56,906 bases of DNA from an uncultured Lachnospiraceae bacterium (GTDB lineage Bacteria > Bacillota > Clostridia > Lachnospirales > Lachnospiraceae): NCBI GenBank assembly GCA_910577645.1, contig CAJTOL010000009.1, positions 1 through 56,906 on the forward strand, written 5' to 3'. The notes under the pieces are model-generated. The model was not told the DNA's origin. It worked only from the letters and a program-made list of their open reading frames with translations, and ran no database searches. Positions 24,063 through 32,443 of the stretch are shown here, one piece after another (position 1 is the stretch's first letter; each line of letters opens with the position of its first letter). Position numbers and translations under genes: made by a program.

Positions 24063-24953
24063 ATGGCCGGAAGCAGTAAGAAGCTGGCGCTGGTTGTCGG
24101 TATTATCATAGCCGGCAGCCTGATTACCGCCTACACCAATTATTATATTACAAAACAGCAGAACAAATACAGTCAGATGGCGGTTCCTCAAGAGGCGGCA
24201 AAGACAGCGGCTTTTGCCGAAGGCATTTCCATAATCAATGAAACCGGGACAGCAGTAGCGGCTTTTGAGGGCAATTCCCGGACAGGGGAAATGGCAGACG
24301 GAGAAAATGCCGCTTTTAAAGCAAAAGGGCTGGAGGATTCCCCGAATCAGGAAGAAGGAGCCGCTTTTAAGGGCTCTGATCCTTCCGTAAAAACCGCAGC
24401 AGAGGCGGGAATCTCTCCACAATCCGCTATCCCAGATGAATCGGCGATTTCCCAACAGGAGCCATTGCCGGAGGGGGATACCGGCGACGCCGGTTTTATT
24501 GCTCCTATAGCAGCGATGGAAGCGGATGATTTCTCCAATGGCCCGGCAGCAGAGGAAAATCTGGCTGCTGTAAATGAAAAGGAATCCATCTACAGCCAGA
24601 GCAAAAAGCGGCTGGATGATCTGGATATCCAGATCCAGAAGATGCGGGATGCCCAGGTGGATTCTACTGCCTACTCCATCAAGGCATTGGCAGATACCGA
24701 GCTTAAGCTGTGGGACAGGGAACTGAGCAATATTTATATCCAGATTATGGATCAGCTGGAGAAGGAAGGGCAGCTGGAGCTTGCCAGAGATCAAAGAGAA
24801 TGGATGAACCAGCGGGATATCCAGGCAGAGGAAGCGTCTCCGAGAAATAAGAGCGGATCCGTTGAGAGTGCCGGGTATACGGCTTCCCTGGCCGCTTCCA
24901 CCAGGCAGAGAGCCTACGATTTATTAGAAATCTATGAGGCTTATTTAAAATAA
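24063..24953 (+). CDS. Membrane-anchored protein with C-terminal LprI-like (DUF1311) domain
   Basis: A 296-residue protein with an N-terminal signal-anchor helix (about 8-27, LALVVGIIIAGSLITAYTNYY). A low-complexity Ala/Glu/Ser linker of roughly 140 residues follows, rich in AAF and EGA stretches. The C-terminal domain (about 180-296) reads ADTELKLWDRELSNIYIQI .. ARDQREWMNQRDIQAEEA .. STRQRAYDLLEIYEAYL. This is the LprI/DUF1311 pattern; LprI of mycobacteria inhibits lysozyme. The usual cysteines of that domain are absent here. It probably faces the cell exterior. A role in lysozyme resistance is inference only. Confidence 0.65.
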   Translation: MAGSSKKLALVVGIIIAGSLITAYTNYYITKQQNKYSQMAVPQEAAKTAAFAEGISIINETGTAVAAFEGNSRTGEMADGENAAFKAKGLEDSPNQEEGAAFKGSDPSVKTAAEAGISPQSAIPDESAISQQEPLPEGDTGDAGFIAPIAAMEADDFSNGPAAEENLAAVNEKESIYSQSKKRLDDLDIQIQKMRDAQVDSTAYSIKALADTELKLWDRELSNIYIQIMDQLEKEGQLELARDQREWMNQRDIQAEEASPRNKSGSVESAGYTASLAASTRQRAYDLLEIYEAYLK

Positions 24954-24962
24954 TTTCTTTTT

Positions 24963-24986
24963 AGAGGGCGGTCAGCCCTCTTTTTT
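24963..24986 (+). terminator. Intrinsic terminator after the LprI-like gene
   Basis: AGAGGGC (24963-24969), loop GGTCA, GCCCTCT (24975-24981), then a T run. A second, shorter hairpin AGGGA/TCCCT at 25000-25012 followed by CTTTTTTT makes this a tandem terminator. Confidence 0.85.
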
Positions 24987-25031
24987 CAGCCCTTCAGACA
25001 GGGATGTTCCCTCTTTTTTTATTTTCCCTAC

Positions 25032-25060
25032 TTGATAAATGAATTTTCCTATGATAGGAT
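25032..25060 (+). promoter_or_regulatory. Possible promoter of the small protein and alaS
   Basis: TTGATA (25032-25037), 17-bp spacer, TAGGAT (25055-25060). It lies between the tandem terminator and the 42-codon gene. A TATGAT at 25050 is also present but too close to this -35. Confidence 0.4.
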
Positions 25061-25113
25061 ATAAAAATGGAAAAAGGTTGTAAAAAGCAGCTTAATTAAG
25101 GAGGTTATGATAT

Positions 25114-25242
25114 ATGGGATTTTTAACCAGCTTTGTAGGATATGTAGTAAAGGCGGCGGCTTTTGCGGTTTTGGCGTGGGCCGGTATTGTATTGGGCAAG
25201 AAATACAGGGATAAAAAGGATTCGCAGAAGGCGAATCAATAA
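25114..25242 (+). CDS. 42-residue single-span membrane protein
   Basis: ATG 25114 follows AAGGAGG (25098-25104). The peptide starts MGFLTSFVGYVVKAAAFAVL, continues with AWAGIVLGKKYRDKK and ends in a charged tail. One hydrophobic helix (about 3-27) is followed by a basic cytoplasmic end. It stops 17 nt before alaS and is probably co-transcribed with it. The strong ribosome binding site and the amphipathic layout argue that it is real. I do not recognise a function. Confidence 0.7.
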   Translation: MGFLTSFVGYVVKAAAFAVLAWAGIVLGKKYRDKKDSQKANQ

Positions 25243-25259
25243 TTTGGAGGACTAAAGAC

Positions 25260-27899
25260 GTGCAGAAGTATGGTGTAAACGAATTAAGAAGAATGTTTCT
25301 GGAGTTCTTTGAAAGCAAAGGACATCTGGCAATGAAGAGCTTCTCCTTAGTTCCGCATAATGACAACAGTTTATTACTGATCAACTCTGGTATGGCTCCT
25401 TTAAAGCCGTATTTTACCGGTCAGGAGATACCGCCCAGAACCAGGGTGTGCACCTGTCAGAAATGTATTCGTACCGGCGATATTGAAAATATCGGCAAGA
25501 CTGCAAGACACGGCACCTTTTTTGAAATGCTGGGCAATTTTTCTTTTGGAGATTATTTTAAACATGAGGCTATTGCTTGGTCCTGGGAGTTTTTGACCCA
25601 GGTGGTAGGCCTTGACGCCGGCCGTTTATATCCTTCCGTCTATTTAGACGACAACGAGGCCTTTGAGATTTGGAATAAGGAGATTGGCATCCCGGCAGAG
25701 AGGATCTTCCGTTTCGGCAAAGAGGATAATTTCTGGGAGCACGGTTCCGGCCCCTGCGGCCCCTGTTCCGAGATTTACTATGACCGGGGTGAGAAATACG
25801 GCTGTGGCAAGCCGGATTGTACCGTAGGCTGCGAGTGTGACCGCTATATTGAGGTTTGGAACAATGTCTTTACCCAGTTTGATAACGACGGCCACGGCAA
25901 TTACACCGAGCTGGAGCATAAAAATATTGATACCGGTATGGGCTTAGAGCGTCTGGCAGTGGTAGTGCAGGATGTAGACTCCCTGTTTACCGTTGACACC
26001 AATAAGGCTCTGCTGGATCGGGTGTGTCAGCTGGCTCACACAGAGTATCAGGCTGACCATGAAAAAGATGTTTCCCTTCGTATTGTTACGGATCACATTA
26101 AGTCCTGTACCTTTATGATTTCCGACGGTATCATGCCTTCTAATGAGGGAAGAGGCTATGTGCTGCGCCGCCTTCTGCGCCGTGCCGCCCGCCATGGCAG
26201 AAAATTAGGCATTGAGGGCAAGTTCTTAGCAGATTTAAGCAGCACGGTTATCAGCCTTTCCAAGGACGGCTATCCGGAGCTGGAAGAAAAGAAGGCCATG
26301 ATCTTTAAAGTGCTATCTGAAGAAGAGGACAAGTTTAATAAGACCATTGATCAGGGCCTGGCTATTTTAGGGGACATGGAGGAAAAGATGGCGGCAGAGG
26401 GCAGCAAAAAGCTGTCTGGCGCTGATGCATTTAAGTTATATGACACCTATGGCTTTCCCCTGGACTTAACCAAGGAGATTTTGGAAGAAAAGGGGATGGA
26501 GGTAGACCAGGACGGCTTTACCGCCGCCATGAAGGAGCAGAAGGATAAAGCCAGAAAAGCCAGAAAAACCACTAACTATATGGGGGCTGACGTAACCGTA
26601 TATCAATCTATTGACGTCTCTGTTACCACAAAATTTGTAGGCTATGATCGTCTGGTTCACGACTCTCAGATTACCGTTCTCACCACAGAGGACGAGATTG
26701 TAGAGGCGCTGACAGATGGCCAGAAAGGCACCATCTTAGTGGACGAGACTCCTTTTTACGGCACCATGGGCGGCCAGCAGGGCGATACCGGTGTAATAAT
26801 AAGCGGAAACGGAGAGTTTAAAGTCGAAGATACCATTCATTTACAGGGCGGAAAAGTCGGCCATGTGGGTATCATGGTAAAGGGCATGTTCCAGACCGGG
26901 GAAACGGTTACCTTAAAAGTATGTGAAAAGATGCGCCGTTCTACAGAAAAGAACCACAGTGCAACCCACCTGCTTCATAAGGCCCTCCGGACCGTCTTGG
27001 GATCCCATGTAGAGCAGGCCGGCTCCTTTGTGGCTCCGGATCGGCTTCGTTTTGACTTTACTCATTTCTCTGCCATGACAAAGGATGAAATTACCAGAGT
27101 TGAAACTATTGTAAATGATGAGATCCGCCGCTCCTTACCTGTAGTGACTCAGGAAATGTCCTTGGACGATGCCAAAAAGACCGGGGCTATGGCTCTGTTC
27201 GGTGAAAAGTATGGGGACGTAGTCCGGGTGGTAAAGATGGGGGATTTCTCCACCGAGCTTTGCGGCGGTACCCATGTATCTGACACTGGTTCCATCCAGG
27301 CATTTAAAATCTTATCTGAGGCGGGTATTGCAGCAGGTGTGCGCCGTATTGAGGCCCTTACCGCAGACGGGCTGATGAGCTACTACAAAGAGGCGGAGAA
27401 TGAGCTTCACGCCGCAGCTAAGACTGCCAAGACCAGTCCTGCCGCATTAAATGCCAAAATTGAGGCTATGCTGGAGGAGATTAAGGCTCTTCACTCTGAA
27501 AACGAGAAGCTGAAGAGCAAACTTGCCAACGAAGCCATGGGCGATGTTATGAACCAGGTTCAGGAAATCCAGGGTGTAAAGCTGCTGGCCATTAAGGTGA
27601 CGGATGTAGATATGAACGGCCTCCGCAATTTAGGCGACCAGTTAAAAGAAAAACTGGGTGAAGGCGTGGTTGTCATTGCCTCTGTGGCGGAAGGCAAAGT
27701 GAATCTGATGGCCTCTGCCACAGAAGGCGCCCAGAAGCGGGGAGCTCATGCCGGAAATCTGATTAAAGCCATTGCCGGACTGGTTGGCGGCGGCGGCGGC
27801 GGACGTCCAGGTATGGCCCAGGCAGGGGGCAAAAACCCGGCCGGAGTGGAAGATGCGCTGAAAGAAGCTGCAAAAGTTGTAGGAGAACAGATAAAATAG
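25260..27899 (+). CDS. alaS: Alanyl-tRNA synthetase
   Basis: A 879-residue class II synthetase charging tRNA-Ala. The N-terminal catalytic core begins QKYGVNELRRMFLEFFESKGH, with motif HGTFFEMLGNFSFGDYFK. The editing domain has HSATHLLHKALR and CGGTHVSDTG (zinc ligands). The C-terminal DHHA1 domain ends in a glycine run (GLVGGGGGGRPGMAQAGG). Start is GTG 25260, 10 nt after GGAGG (25245-25249). Full length. Confidence 0.97.
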   Translation: MQKYGVNELRRMFLEFFESKGHLAMKSFSLVPHNDNSLLLINSGMAPLKPYFTGQEIPPRTRVCTCQKCIRTGDIENIGKTARHGTFFEMLGNFSFGDYFKHEAIAWSWEFLTQVVGLDAGRLYPSVYLDDNEAFEIWNKEIGIPAERIFRFGKEDNFWEHGSGPCGPCSEIYYDRGEKYGCGKPDCTVGCECDRYIEVWNNVFTQFDNDGHGNYTELEHKNIDTGMGLERLAVVVQDVDSLFTVDTNKALLDRVCQLAHTEYQADHEKDVSLRIVTDHIKSCTFMISDGIMPSNEGRGYVLRRLLRRAARHGRKLGIEGKFLADLSSTVISLSKDGYPELEEKKAMIFKVLSEEEDKFNKTIDQGLAILGDMEEKMAAEGSKKLSGADAFKLYDTYGFPLDLTKEILEEKGMEVDQDGFTAAMKEQKDKARKARKTTNYMGADVTVYQSIDVSVTTKFVGYDRLVHDSQITVLTTEDEIVEALTDGQKGTILVDETPFYGTMGGQQGDTGVIISGNGEFKVEDTIHLQGGKVGHVGIMVKGMFQTGETVTLKVCEKMRRSTEKNHSATHLLHKALRTVLGSHVEQAGSFVAPDRLRFDFTHFSAMTKDEITRVETIVNDEIRRSLPVVTQEMSLDDAKKTGAMALFGEKYGDVVRVVKMGDFSTELCGGTHVSDTGSIQAFKILSEAGIAAGVRRIEALTADGLMSYYKEAENELHAAAKTAKTSPAALNAKIEAMLEEIKALHSENEKLKSKLANEAMGDVMNQVQEIQGVKLLAIKVTDVDMNGLRNLGDQLKEKLGEGVVVIASVAEGKVNLMASATEGAQKRGAHAGNLIKAIAGLVGGGGGGRPGMAQAGGKNPAGVEDALKEAAKVVGEQIK

Positions 27900-27909
27900 C
27901 AAAATCTTC

Positions 27910-27937
27910 TTGACGTATGGTAAATTTATGATATAAT
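27910..27937 (+). promoter_or_regulatory. SigA promoter of rpsU
   Basis: TTGACG (27910-27915), 16-bp spacer, TATAAT (27932-27937), just after the alaS stop. Confidence 0.75.
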
Positions 27938-28013
27938 CAATTCAGTGTGAAAAATACCCATACAGTTGTATTACGCACAATTACACAACTGGAGGGAGGT
28001 TAGGTGTGAGGCT

Positions 28014-28190
28014 ATGTCAAACGTAATTGTTAAAGATAACGAGAGCTTAGACAGCGCTTTACGCAGATTCAAGAGAAACTGCGCGAAGGCTGGCATTCAG
28101 CAGGAAATTCGTAAGAGAGAACATTACGAGAAACCCAGCGTAAGACGCAAGAAAAAGTCTGAAGCTGCAAGAAAGCGTAAGTATAATTAA
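28014..28190 (+). CDS. rpsU: Ribosomal protein bS21
   Basis: A 58-residue highly basic 30S protein: MSNVIVKDNESLDSALRRFK followed by HYEKPSVRRKKKSEAARKRK. ATG 28014 is the family start; a longer in-frame reading from 27966 has no similarity. It has its own promoter and terminator, so it is probably monocistronic. Confidence 0.95.
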   Translation: MSNVIVKDNESLDSALRRFKRNCAKAGIQQEIRKREHYEKPSVRRKKKSEAARKRKYN

Positions 28191-28207
28191 TGTTGATCTC
28201 GGAAGGG

Positions 28208-28255
28208 CCGTTGTTTCATAGGTGAGGACTCATTTATGAAGCAGCGGTTTTTTTT
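28208..28255 (+). terminator. Terminator of rpsU
   Basis: CCGTTGTTTCATA (28208-28220) pairs with TATGAAGCAGCGG (28235-28247) with two G-T wobbles, followed by eight T. Confidence 0.88.
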
Positions 28256-28295
28256 GTTAAAAAGCAGATTCTTTGGAGTCTGGCAAGCAAAAGGA

Positions 28296-28324
28296 TTGAA
28301 TAACCGGGATTTTATCTGTATAAT
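28296..28324 (+). promoter_or_regulatory. SigA promoter of HPr-LicR genes
   Basis: TTGAAT (28296-28301), 17-bp spacer, TATAAT (28319-28324). It shows that the HPr gene is transcribed independently of rpsU and that translation cannot begin at the upstream in-frame ATG 28236. Confidence 0.78.
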
Positions 28325-28367
28325 AAGGTTGTTGAAAAAAGATACAAGAGAGTCGGGGGATTTGGAA

Positions 28368-28625
28368 ATGAAAGAATTTCAATATACGATTCGTGATAGA
28401 ATGGGACTTCATGCACAGCCGGCAGGTTTTCTGGTAAAGACAACCATGTCATTTCCCTGCAAAATAACCATCATAAGGGGAGCAAAACAGGCGGATGCAA
28501 AAAAGATCTTAGCAGTTGTAGGACTGGGAGTAAAATGCGGGCAGGAGATTATCGTAACAGCGGATGGGGAACAGGAAGAAGAGGCGATAAAAACGTTAAA
28601 AGAATTTTTTGAGAAAAATCTTTGA
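28368..28625 (+). CDS. HPr-family phosphocarrier with Gln at position 17
   Basis: An 85-residue HPr-like PTS protein. His15, the phosphorylation site, is kept in MGLHAQPAG, but the near-universal Arg17 is Gln. The regulatory Ser46 position is Lys (DAKKILAVVGLGVK), so HPr kinase control is not expected. The fold-defining GLGVKCGQEI segment is normal. GGGGGA precedes ATG 28368. The gene lies directly before a LicR-type regulator and a beta-glucoside PTS, suggesting a dedicated phosphocarrier. It could still be the cell's general HPr (ptsH), which cannot be decided from one window. Confidence 0.85.
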   Translation: MKEFQYTIRDRMGLHAQPAGFLVKTTMSFPCKITIIRGAKQADAKKILAVVGLGVKCGQEIIVTADGEQEEEAIKTLKEFFEKNL

Positions 28626-28662
28626 CAAGCCACGGACAGCAAAGCATAAGGAGCAGGAACAA

Positions 28663-30555
28663 ATGAAAAACAACAAGCAAAACCAATTGCTTCAGATTCT
28701 TTCAGAAACAGAGCAGAGTATTCCCGCCGCAATTCTGGCCGGCCGGCTTGGCATCAGTGAAAGAACGGTTCGCAATTATATTAAAGAATTAAATGATGCA
28801 AAAGGTATATCCATCATTTCATCCCATGAAGGCTATCGGCTCCAGAATAAGAACTTTATTCAAAATAGTATTCCTTCTACCAATGAAGCGCGCAGCTGGC
28901 AGGTACTATCCGACTTACTAACCAGTAAAGACGGAATAAATGCCTTTGACGAGGCAGACAATCTCTTTGTCAGCGCCAGCACGGTAGTCAATATCATTAT
29001 CCCGCAGATAAAAAGTATGATTAAGGAATATGACTTAACGATAGAGTCCAAGAACTATCAGTTTTACCTCAGAGGAAGTGAACGGAATAAACGGCGGCTG
29101 ATAGGATATATTGCCACCAGCGATTCCTATAGTTTCTGGAAGACAGACGAATCCCTTGTTCAGTTGTTTCCGGAGCAGGATATTGACGGGATTATGCAGG
29201 AATTATATCCGGTTTTTGAGAAAGCCCAGATTTATCTCAATGACTATTCCCTGAACAATCTGATGGTGCATATTCTGGTGATACTGATTCGTCTTCAATC
29301 AGGGGATGGTTTGGAGGAGCCAGAAACATCGACTTCCACGGACGGGCTTTTAGAATCTCTGTATGACAGAGAAGAAATTAAAGTTTTGGCAGACAAGATT
29401 TCTTCTAATTTTCTGGAAAACCACGGAATTCAGATTCCTGAGAGAGATTACCAGCAAATTTTGATTTTAATTGCTCTGTCCGCAGAGCATGAGACAGTAG
29501 ATATTCGAAGCATGATAAGTCATGAGTTTATCAGTAATGTGGCCTCCATCCTGTCTTTGGTGTCAAAGCGGTATTGTATTCCGGAATTTGACAATGATTT
29601 TATCATGCAGTTTGTTCTTCATGTCTACTATGCTTATCAGCGGTGTGCCTATCAAATGGGGATTCCTAATCCAGTAGGGGCTCAACTAAAAAAGGATTAT
29701 GCCCCTGTTTATGATATGGCGGTATTTTTTGCCCATAATTTTTCCGATATTTACCAAATAACCTTTAATGAGGATGAGATTGCTTTTATTGCATTTCACT
29801 TTGGCGCTTATCTGGAAAGCAGCAAGCAACACAAGGAAATGGTGACCTGCACTATTGTGGTGGAATCCTACCATTCTTACTCTAAAAAGCTGGTGAATGA
29901 AATCAGTGAAACCTTTAAGGAGCGACTCCTTATTCGAAATGTGCTCTCCCTCAACTGCTTTTTACAGCACGCCACGGTTAGCGATTTAGTCATCACCACA
30001 CTGCCGGCAGAAAGTGAAGGAAGGCGTATTGTCCAGGTTAGTCCTATCCTGACAAGAAAAAATCTGGATGTTATCCGGGGAAAGCTGGACGAGATTGAGG
30101 AAGAGAAAAATTTGCTGCACACCCGAGTATTTTTCCAGAGTTTATTTCATAAAGAATTGTATTTTCGAAACCTTGTCCTTGAGGATAAGGAGGCGTATAT
30201 ACGGTTTATGGGTGAACAATGCCTGAAGCATGGCTTTATAAAGGAAGCTTTTATAAAAGACGTCCTTTTGCGGGAGTCTGTATCCAGCACAGCTTTTACG
30301 GATGTTCTGGCAATGCCTCACGCTATCAGCCAGAATGCAGAACACTCTTTTATCTGTGTAGTACATAACAGTATGCCTATTTGTTGGGGCAGAAAGATGG
30401 TGCATTTCATCCTTATGGTGGGCATCGCGAAAGATGAGATGAAATATTTCACTCCTGCCTTTGACTTGATAGTGGACTTGTTTAACTCCACCAACCGAAC
30501 CATAGAGTTGCTGAAAACCAGCACATTTGAAGAGTTTTGCAGGCGTATAAATTGA
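28663..30555 (+). CDS. LicR/BglG-type PTS-regulated transcriptional activator
   Basis: A 630-residue regulator. N-terminal helix-turn-helix (LAGRLGISERTVRNYIKEL, about 22-40), two PTS regulation domains (about 180-276 with NNLMVHI; about 284-380 with LHVYYAY and IAFHFGA), a EIIB-like domain (about 392-466) and a C-terminal EIIA-like domain with His553 in AMPHAIS. The EIIB-like part lacks the usual phosphorylatable Cys loop (VVESYHS in its place). It is expected to activate the downstream PTS genes when its domains are phosphorylated or dephosphorylated. ATG 28663 follows AAGGAG (28648-28653); an extension to 28609 would run into the HPr gene. Confidence 0.85.
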   Translation: MKNNKQNQLLQILSETEQSIPAAILAGRLGISERTVRNYIKELNDAKGISIISSHEGYRLQNKNFIQNSIPSTNEARSWQVLSDLLTSKDGINAFDEADNLFVSASTVVNIIIPQIKSMIKEYDLTIESKNYQFYLRGSERNKRRLIGYIATSDSYSFWKTDESLVQLFPEQDIDGIMQELYPVFEKAQIYLNDYSLNNLMVHILVILIRLQSGDGLEEPETSTSTDGLLESLYDREEIKVLADKISSNFLENHGIQIPERDYQQILILIALSAEHETVDIRSMISHEFISNVASILSLVSKRYCIPEFDNDFIMQFVLHVYYAYQRCAYQMGIPNPVGAQLKKDYAPVYDMAVFFAHNFSDIYQITFNEDEIAFIAFHFGAYLESSKQHKEMVTCTIVVESYHSYSKKLVNEISETFKERLLIRNVLSLNCFLQHATVSDLVITTLPAESEGRRIVQVSPILTRKNLDVIRGKLDEIEEEKNLLHTRVFFQSLFHKELYFRNLVLEDKEAYIRFMGEQCLKHGFIKEAFIKDVLLRESVSSTAFTDVLAMPHAISQNAEHSFICVVHNSMPICWGRKMVHFILMVGIAKDEMKYFTPAFDLIVDLFNSTNRTIELLKTSTFEEFCRRIN

Positions 30556-30602
30556 GCTGTTATAAAATTTCCGCCGTCTGAACGGTTACGATTTATTTGA
30601 TA

Positions 30603-30652
30603 TCCACAGTGTCTTTTGGACAGAAAACCATTGGCGCGCTGTGGAATTTTTT
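30603..30652 (+). terminator. Terminator of the regulator gene
   Basis: TCCACAG (30603-30609) pairs with CTGTGGA (30639-30645), enclosing a TGTC/GACA stem, and is followed by ATTTTTT. Confidence 0.6.
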
Positions 30653-30676
30653 ATGCCTATAACGGTTTTTCCGGTA

Positions 30677-30704
30677 AAGCGGCAATCTGTCTATATTGCC
30701 GCTT
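30677..30704. promoter_or_regulatory. Inverted repeat upstream of the PTS operon (candidate operator)
   Basis: AAGCGGCAAT and ATTGCCGCTT form a perfect 10-bp inverted repeat with an 8-nt centre. It has no T run, so it is not an obvious terminator. It ends 18 bp before a weak -35, a position typical of an activator site; the likely ligand is the LicR-type protein. Confidence 0.5.
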
Positions 30705-30722
30705 CCCTGGAAAGAACTTTAT

Positions 30723-30751
30723 TTTATTATTTGGATAAAATATCCTAAAAT
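30723..30751 (+). promoter_or_regulatory. Weak promoter of the PTS operon
   Basis: TTTATT (30723-30728), 17-bp spacer, TAAAAT (30746-30751). The poor -35 fits an activator-dependent promoter. A small palindrome GGATA-AAA-TATCC (30733-30745) lies in the spacer. Confidence 0.4.
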
Positions 30752-30802
30752 AGCAGTACAAGGAACAGAAAAGTATACAAAAAAGAAAGGGGTATTGTTA
30801 TT

Positions 30803-31114
30803 ATGATCAGAATTTTACTTGCATGCGGCATTGGGGCGTCTACGGGATTTATGGCAGCCAATATGAGGAAGGCCGCTAAAGCTCATAATCTGGATGTAAC
30901 CATCCATGCAGTCAGCAAATCACAGGTATCCGAGTATGCGGATAAGATTGATGTCCTGCTTTTAGGTCCTCACTTTTCTGCGGAGGTGCCGGAGTACAGG
31001 GAAATGTTAAAGAAGCACGATGTAAAGGTTACATCCATTGACCCGGACGATTATGCCGCTTTAGATGGAGAGAGCATCCTGGAGGATGCCATTGCGTTCT
31101 ATAATGAGGGCTAA
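30803..31114 (+). CDS. PTS lactose/cellobiose-type EIIB
   Basis: A 103-residue cytosolic EIIB. The phosphorylated Cys8 is in LLACGIGASTGFM. It takes phosphate from EIIA and passes it to the sugar bound by EIIC. First gene of the IIB-IIC-IIA-glucosidase operon; AAAGGGG precedes ATG 30803. Confidence 0.92.
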   Translation: MIRILLACGIGASTGFMAANMRKAAKAHNLDVTIHAVSKSQVSEYADKIDVLLLGPHFSAEVPEYREMLKKHDVKVTSIDPDDYAALDGESILEDAIAFYNEG

Positions 31115-31141
31115 AATCTATGATATTAGGAGAACATGGTT

Positions 31142-32407
31142 ATGATGAATAAAATTCAAGAATGGATTGAGAAGCATCTCGTTCCTGTTGTTAACAAAAT
31201 CACGAAAAATTTCTGGTTCAGTATTGTAGCTGATGCCATCCTTTATATAGTTCCATTTTCTATGGTCAGCACCATACCGTCTTTATGGGCAATTCTTCGG
31301 CGGTTCGTTCCGGCTCTTCCGGATATCTCGCCCATCAGCACCTTTTCATTTGGGCTTATTGGCTTGTTTGTGGCATACGTCATACCATACAATTGTATGA
31401 ACAAAATAGGTAAGAAAGATCGAAGTATGATTGCCGGCTTTACAGGAATCGGCACCTTTATGATGTGCATGAATTTTGAGACAGTGGAAGGCGGCTCTCT
31501 GGTTTCCATGTCAAAATTCGGAGCCGGAGGTATGTTTACAGCTATAGTTGTCGGACTGCTTGTGTCCGCTATTTACAAGGCCATGACCAAATTCTCATTC
31601 TTCAGTGAGGACAGTGTACTTCCGGATTTTATCAAAAACTGGTTTGACAATATTATCGCCATTATCCTGAGCCTGACAGTTGGTTTTATCTTTACCTATG
31701 CATTAAAGGTCGACGTGTTTACCATGGTACAGATTATCATGAAACCGGTAACCGGATTTGCTCAAAGCGCTCCGGGTGTTGTACTTATTGTATTCTTGCA
31801 GAATATTTTCTATTTCTTCGGTGTTTCAGGGTGGGTATTTACCCCTGTTACCAGAAGCATCACCCAGGCTGCCATTGCAGAAAATGCATCTTTAGTTGCA
31901 TCAGGCATGGCCCCAAAGAATATTTACGCTTATGGATTCAGCCGTTACCATCACATCGGCGGTCAGGGAGCAACCTTGCCTCTTGCCCTGTATATGCTTC
32001 GGGCAAAATCAAAGAAGTACCGTCTTTTGGGTAAAGCCACTTTGGTGCCATCCATATTTAATATCAACGAGCCATTGCAGTACGGCGCGGTTGTAGGCAA
32101 TCCGTTTATGCTGATTCCTACAGTGCTAATTGCCATTATTCTACCGGGATTTTCTTATCTGTGGTTTACCATGGGCTGGGGAACTATCAACTATGTAAAC
32201 TTTGACATGAACTTTGCCCCCAATGCGGTTTCCGCCTTCTTCATGTCCGGCGGGGATATCCGTAATGTGCTTTTGGTCTGCATCAACTTTGTTATTGCTG
32301 CATTAATATGGTATCCATTTTTTAAGGCAGCAGATAAGGCAGAAGTAAAGAAGGAAGAGGAACGGGCTGCTGCCAAAGCTGCTAAGCGGGCTGCTGTCAA
32401 TGCATAA
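31142..32407 (+). CDS. PTS lactose/cellobiose-type EIIC permease
   Basis: A 421-residue membrane permease with about ten hydrophobic helices; typical segments are FWFSIVADAILYIVPFSMV and INEPLQYGAVVGNPFMLIP (sugar-binding NEP motif). The C-terminus is Ala/Lys-rich and cytoplasmic. AGGAGA (31128-31133) is 8 nt from ATG 31142 and too close to ATG 31136; ATG 31145 is also possible. Confidence 0.92.
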   Translation: MMNKIQEWIEKHLVPVVNKITKNFWFSIVADAILYIVPFSMVSTIPSLWAILRRFVPALPDISPISTFSFGLIGLFVAYVIPYNCMNKIGKKDRSMIAGFTGIGTFMMCMNFETVEGGSLVSMSKFGAGGMFTAIVVGLLVSAIYKAMTKFSFFSEDSVLPDFIKNWFDNIIAIILSLTVGFIFTYALKVDVFTMVQIIMKPVTGFAQSAPGVVLIVFLQNIFYFFGVSGWVFTPVTRSITQAAIAENASLVASGMAPKNIYAYGFSRYHHIGGQGATLPLALYMLRAKSKKYRLLGKATLVPSIFNINEPLQYGAVVGNPFMLIPTVLIAIILPGFSYLWFTMGWGTINYVNFDMNFAPNAVSAFFMSGGDIRNVLLVCINFVIAALIWYPFFKAADKAEVKKEEERAAAKAAKRAAVNA

Positions 32408-32443
32408 GCGCTATATAACGGAAAAGAAAGAAGGATCTTGATT

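Noticed and set aside
28236..28367. 44-residue N-terminal extension of the HPr gene
   Set aside because: It begins in the rpsU terminator and crosses the HPr promoter at 28296-28324; HPr proteins start at the later ATG.
30706..30802. Catabolite-responsive (cre) site or sigma-54 promoter for the PTS operon
   Set aside because: No sequence fits the TGWAANCGNTNWCA pattern or the -24/-12 GG..GC spacing well enough; the regulator lacks a sigma-54 activation domain.
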